Assembly: GCA_004154925.1 (NCBI GenBank)
Contig: QJNS01000063.1
Coordinates: 62,001 to 126,000, forward strand
From: Monosporascus cannonballus
Lineage: Eukaryota; Ascomycota; Sordariomycetes; Xylariales
Reading direction: 5' to 3'
Length of the DNA stretch: 64,000 nt
The notes beneath the pieces are model-generated. The model did not search any database, was not told where the DNA came from, and saw only the letters and a program-made list of their open reading frames with translations. A program made the translations under genes and the position numbers. Shown piece after piece: positions 60,737 to 64,000 of the stretch; position 1 is the first letter of the stretch, and each line of letters starts with the position of its first letter.

Positions 60737-63700
60737 TGTTACAAGCTTTTATTCAGTAATACCGTTAAACTCTAAATAATATTTAACATCGCCAAAATAT
60801 CGACCAGCGCTTAAAAAACCCATATTTAGCAATTTTAAGCTCGAATTCGGAAACTGGAGAAAAAAGTTCGACAACTTGAGGCTACGCCATTTACTTAAAT
60901 CTGTTTCGTTCGCATAAAGCCAAAAAAGCCGGAAATTTATAACATAAAAGGCAACCTTTAAACCTTTTTAATTTAGGCACGAATTTACTTTCGTTTTTTA
61001 AACCTTAATAACCTAGCGGATATAATCCTAAGAATAGGAATTTGCCTAATAAAAAATATAATTAATTAATTTAAATCTATTATCAGAAATTTTCTGGAAA
61101 TAAAAAAACCGGATAAAAAGGATTTTATTAACGAATTCTTTTTACTTTATACTAATTTCGAAAACAAAATACATAATAATTTCGGTAATCCGGATAAAAA
61201 ACGATTTATGGCCTAGTAACTTTTATAACTCCGATAAAAAAGACTTATATCCAAATATGCCGTAACTTTTAAGAATTTCACAATTAAAGCGGGATAGGAA
61301 AAGGATAAAACCGATAATTTTATCGACATATTTTATAAAAGGTTAAAGGATAATATAAAAAATGAAATTATTCGGTTTAAACAATTAATTGCTTTAAACG
61401 AATATATTGTAAAAATAATTAAAATTAATTATCGGCAGTTTAAAAAATAAAAGAAAAAGATAATATACCTTACGTTGAAGATATAATAAGGTTAATTTAG
61501 GAAAGAAATAAAATATATTTTTTATTTTTTACGGAAAAACGTTAAAACTTATGGAACTTGGCGTTTACTTATAGATAAAACTAAAGCTAAATTAAATGCT
61601 TTAATTATGGCAAAATAAAACATAATGCCTATAAATATAAAAACCCCAAAGGGTTGCAGTAAAATAACTGGATTTTTATACCGAAAAAATAATTTAAAAA
61701 TAATTAAGGAAACGATAATAAGGTTATTAATATAATTTAAGCCAAATACGTATTAGGTTTATAATAAAAGGCCTAATGACAATTATTGCGATAAAAAATT
61801 CGACAAAAAATGCAAAAAGCTAAAAAGCTGGCTTAATAAATATTGCGAACATAGTAAAGGGCATTATAAGGATAATTACGCAAATATTAAAACTGGATAA
61901 AAAAGGTTTATCCCGAAACCCCTAATCGATATAGCAAAATGGACGCTATATACTGTCGACGACGGGAATATCCCGATTACGAGAAATAAAAATAAAATAT
62001 TTGTAAACGAATTACCTATATATATTATAAAGGATTCGATTTTTTAAATCGTACCGAAATAATAAAAAAGATAAAAAATAATATCGATATTTTCGAATTA
62101 TAGCCCCAGAAAATATTTAATAGTTAGCCGAAATAAAAAGATAACCCAAAAAAAATAATACCCGGAAGAAAACTTTTTTTTATTATAAATAATATAATTG
62201 TTAAACGGAAAAGGAATTAATTTAACGTATAGATAAAAAATATTATGAAAAAGTTATTACGGAGTTTTATTTTTAGTTGAGGTTTATTATTAATCTTTAA
62301 AACAAATATTAAAAAAGAAATACGTTACTGTATAAACAAACTTTAAAATAATAATTAAAATAACGGATAATAAGATATAATCGTAAATATAAGAAAATAA
62401 TTTATTCGATAAAAAAACTGTAAGTAAATTAAAAATAATTAATACGGTTTAAAGAAATAATATGCCGATAATAACGATAAATATAATAACTTAACGCGTT
62501 AAATAAAAAACATAAATAAAATACGATAAATTCAAATAGGAATTAAAAAAAAAGTTATTGATAAAAAAGCTGCAAAATAACGAAATCTTAAAAAATTAAA
62601 GGGAATTTCCAAAAAGAGGTTTAAATACGACGATAAAAAACGTTAACGACCTTATTACCTTAGAAATATAAATCGGAACGTACGGGTACACCGCAATAAT
62701 AAATTACGGAGCGTTAAAAGGGAATTATATTGTATTGGATATAATCAATATGTTTAAATTATTGTAAAAATACAAATTGGAACCTTATAAAACAATGAAT
62801 ACCGAAAGTTAAAAATTCGCTTACGATAACGGAAAAATCATATACGAAATTAATTATTTCGAAATATTTACTAAAAGATAATATTAAACAGTTAATTTCG
62901 ATATTGTTTTATTCGGAAATTACGATATAATCTTAAGATTATTATAACTATGCTAATACAGAATTTTAATTAATAGCGGGACTGGTTAGGTAAAATTCGT
63001 TTTATTTCATATTAATAAACGGAAAAGAGGAAAAACTGAAATCTTAATATTTAATCGATAATAACGATAAATATAGGTATAAAGATACGATAAAAACCTT
63101 ATTATTTAAAAAAATAAAATATAAAAAAATAGATATTGAACATAAATATGACATATTATTATTATTATTAAAGAGAAATTAAAATAATTAAATAATAATT
63201 TAAAGTAATAAGAAAAATAGTTTTAAAAATTAGAAAATCTAATTAAGATATTATTATAATACTATAAATACGAACAGTTTTTCAGGAAAAAACTTAATAG
63301 AAAGTTATTAGAATATAACGAATAAAATTACGAAATAGTTTTTAAGGAAGGATTTTCGACAAAACTTTACCTTATTTACAATTTTAGCGGAAACGAATTG
63401 CGTATTTTTGAAGAATACCTAAAAGATTAGTTATAAAAAGGATAAATTCATTTTCGAAATTATTGGTAGGATATTTTATGTTTTTCGTATTTAAAAAAAA
63501 GAAATATATAATTTATAATTAATTATCGATAATTAAATAATATTATAATTAAAAATTTAATATTATTACGCTTAATTACGGAAATAAAACACCGATTTTA
63601 CGAAGCTAAATAATTTATAATGTTCGATTTTAAAAATGGATATAGCTTTATTAAGATGCAAAAAGGATACGAATAACAAATAGTTTTTAAAACGAAATAT

Positions 63701-64000
63701 AAATTATTTAAATATTTGATTATATTAATGGGATTTACGAATGTATTAATGACATTATAGCGAATAGTTAATTACGTATTACGAAAATACTTCGATATTT
63801 GCGTCCTTAGTTATTTCGACAATATTTTTATTTTCTTAAAAACGGAAAAAATATATACAGGATACCTTTATATGGTTTTTTAAACTTTATAAAATACAAA
63901 ATTATTTATTAAAGTAAAAAAAAGTTAATTCCAAATATAAGAAGTAAAATATTTAAAATATATTATTATCCGAGAATTTATCAAAATAGATATTAAGAAA
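60737..64000 (+). pseudogene. gag-pol relic (gag to RT), cut by window edge
   Basis: The leader TGTTACAAGCTTTTATTCAG is the best preserved primer-site region in the window. Gag covers about 60770-61780. The protease region near 61925-62060 reads DIAKWTLYTVDDGNIPITRN. The block at about 62650-62830 (ending KFAYDNGKIIYEIN-like) is shared with the other elements. Reverse transcriptase begins at about 63510 with a decayed NYRQLN-like motif, followed by IMFDFKNGYSFIK and TKYKLFKYLIILM-like residues. Stops occur in all frames. It is slightly less degraded than the inner element in gag. Confidence 0.85.

Larger units (their letters stand above)
60364..64000 (+). mobile_element. Ty3/Gypsy chromovirus, 3' end outside window
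   Basis: This is a plus-strand element with its 5' LTR at 60364-60736, leader, gag, protease region and the start of reverse transcriptase. It runs off the right edge within RT or RNase H, at a point matching about 14620 in the inner element. The remaining length to be expected is about 3 kb. Confidence 0.9.

Noticed and set aside
1..64000. CRISPR arrays, telomere repeats, rRNA operon, prophage
   Set aside because: No spaced direct repeats of CRISPR type, no TTAGGG arrays and no rRNA stretches were seen; the content is that of a eukaryotic fungal heterochromatin block.

Overview
The window looks like a transposon-dense AT-rich block from a filamentous ascomycete (Pezizomycotina) genome. Nearly all of it is very AT-rich and full of stop codons. 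CpA and TpG are depleted while CpG is often kept, the classic mark of repeat-induced point mutation (RIP). I find no intact protein gene. Nearly every structured feature is a decayed transposable element, and most short open frames are chance gaps between RIP-made stops. The species cannot be fixed from this sequence.

Layout, left half. Bases 1-5289 are the 3' part of a plus-strand Ty3/Gypsy chromovirus (reverse transcriptase, integrase, chromodomain, 3' LTR). Bases 5290-8159 hold nothing recognisable. From about 8160 to 28900 there is a nested stack. A minus-strand Gypsy-type LTR (8160-8511 plus 22135-22149) was split by a plus-strand Gypsy element (8512-22129, perfect target duplication TCTTG), which was itself split by a second full-length plus-strand Gypsy element (11000-17753, twin 415-bp LTRs). 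A second copy of the same minus-strand LTR (22534-22857 plus 28865-28900) was split by a Ty1/Copia element on the minus strand (22858-28859, twin 219-bp LTRs, perfect target duplication CCGAC).

Middle. Bases 28901-30563 are an island of ordinary base composition. It has two unrecognised open frames, a decayed tRNA-Gly-like copy, and a tRNA-Gly(UCC) gene at 30113-30234 that becomes canonical only when a 50-nt GT...AG segment in its D-loop is removed. This is the most interesting item in the window.

Right half. Two minus-strand Gypsy elements (30564-37443 and 48857-57500) lie either side of an AT-rich stretch (37444-48856). That stretch carries small repeats, a phased A-tract array, a tRNA-like dispersed repeat, a gene relic with a hydrophobic segment that escaped RIP, and old Gypsy debris. 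The second Gypsy element contains a Fot1/pogo-like DNA transposon (51068-52903). A second Fot/pogo-like transposon with a CCHC zinc knuckle occupies 57810-59659. A solo LTR (59833-60251), a 112-bp Copia scrap and the 5' part of another plus-strand Gypsy element (60364 to the end) complete the window.

The Gypsy elements share a layout: LTR, gag-pol with protease, RT, RNase H and integrase, chromodomain, then an antisense reading frame with a cysteine cluster, a polypurine tract and the 3' LTR. Their LTRs share a tail of roughly 200-230 bp but have at least five different 5' heads. All coordinates were read by eye; boundaries given as about may be off by tens of bases.
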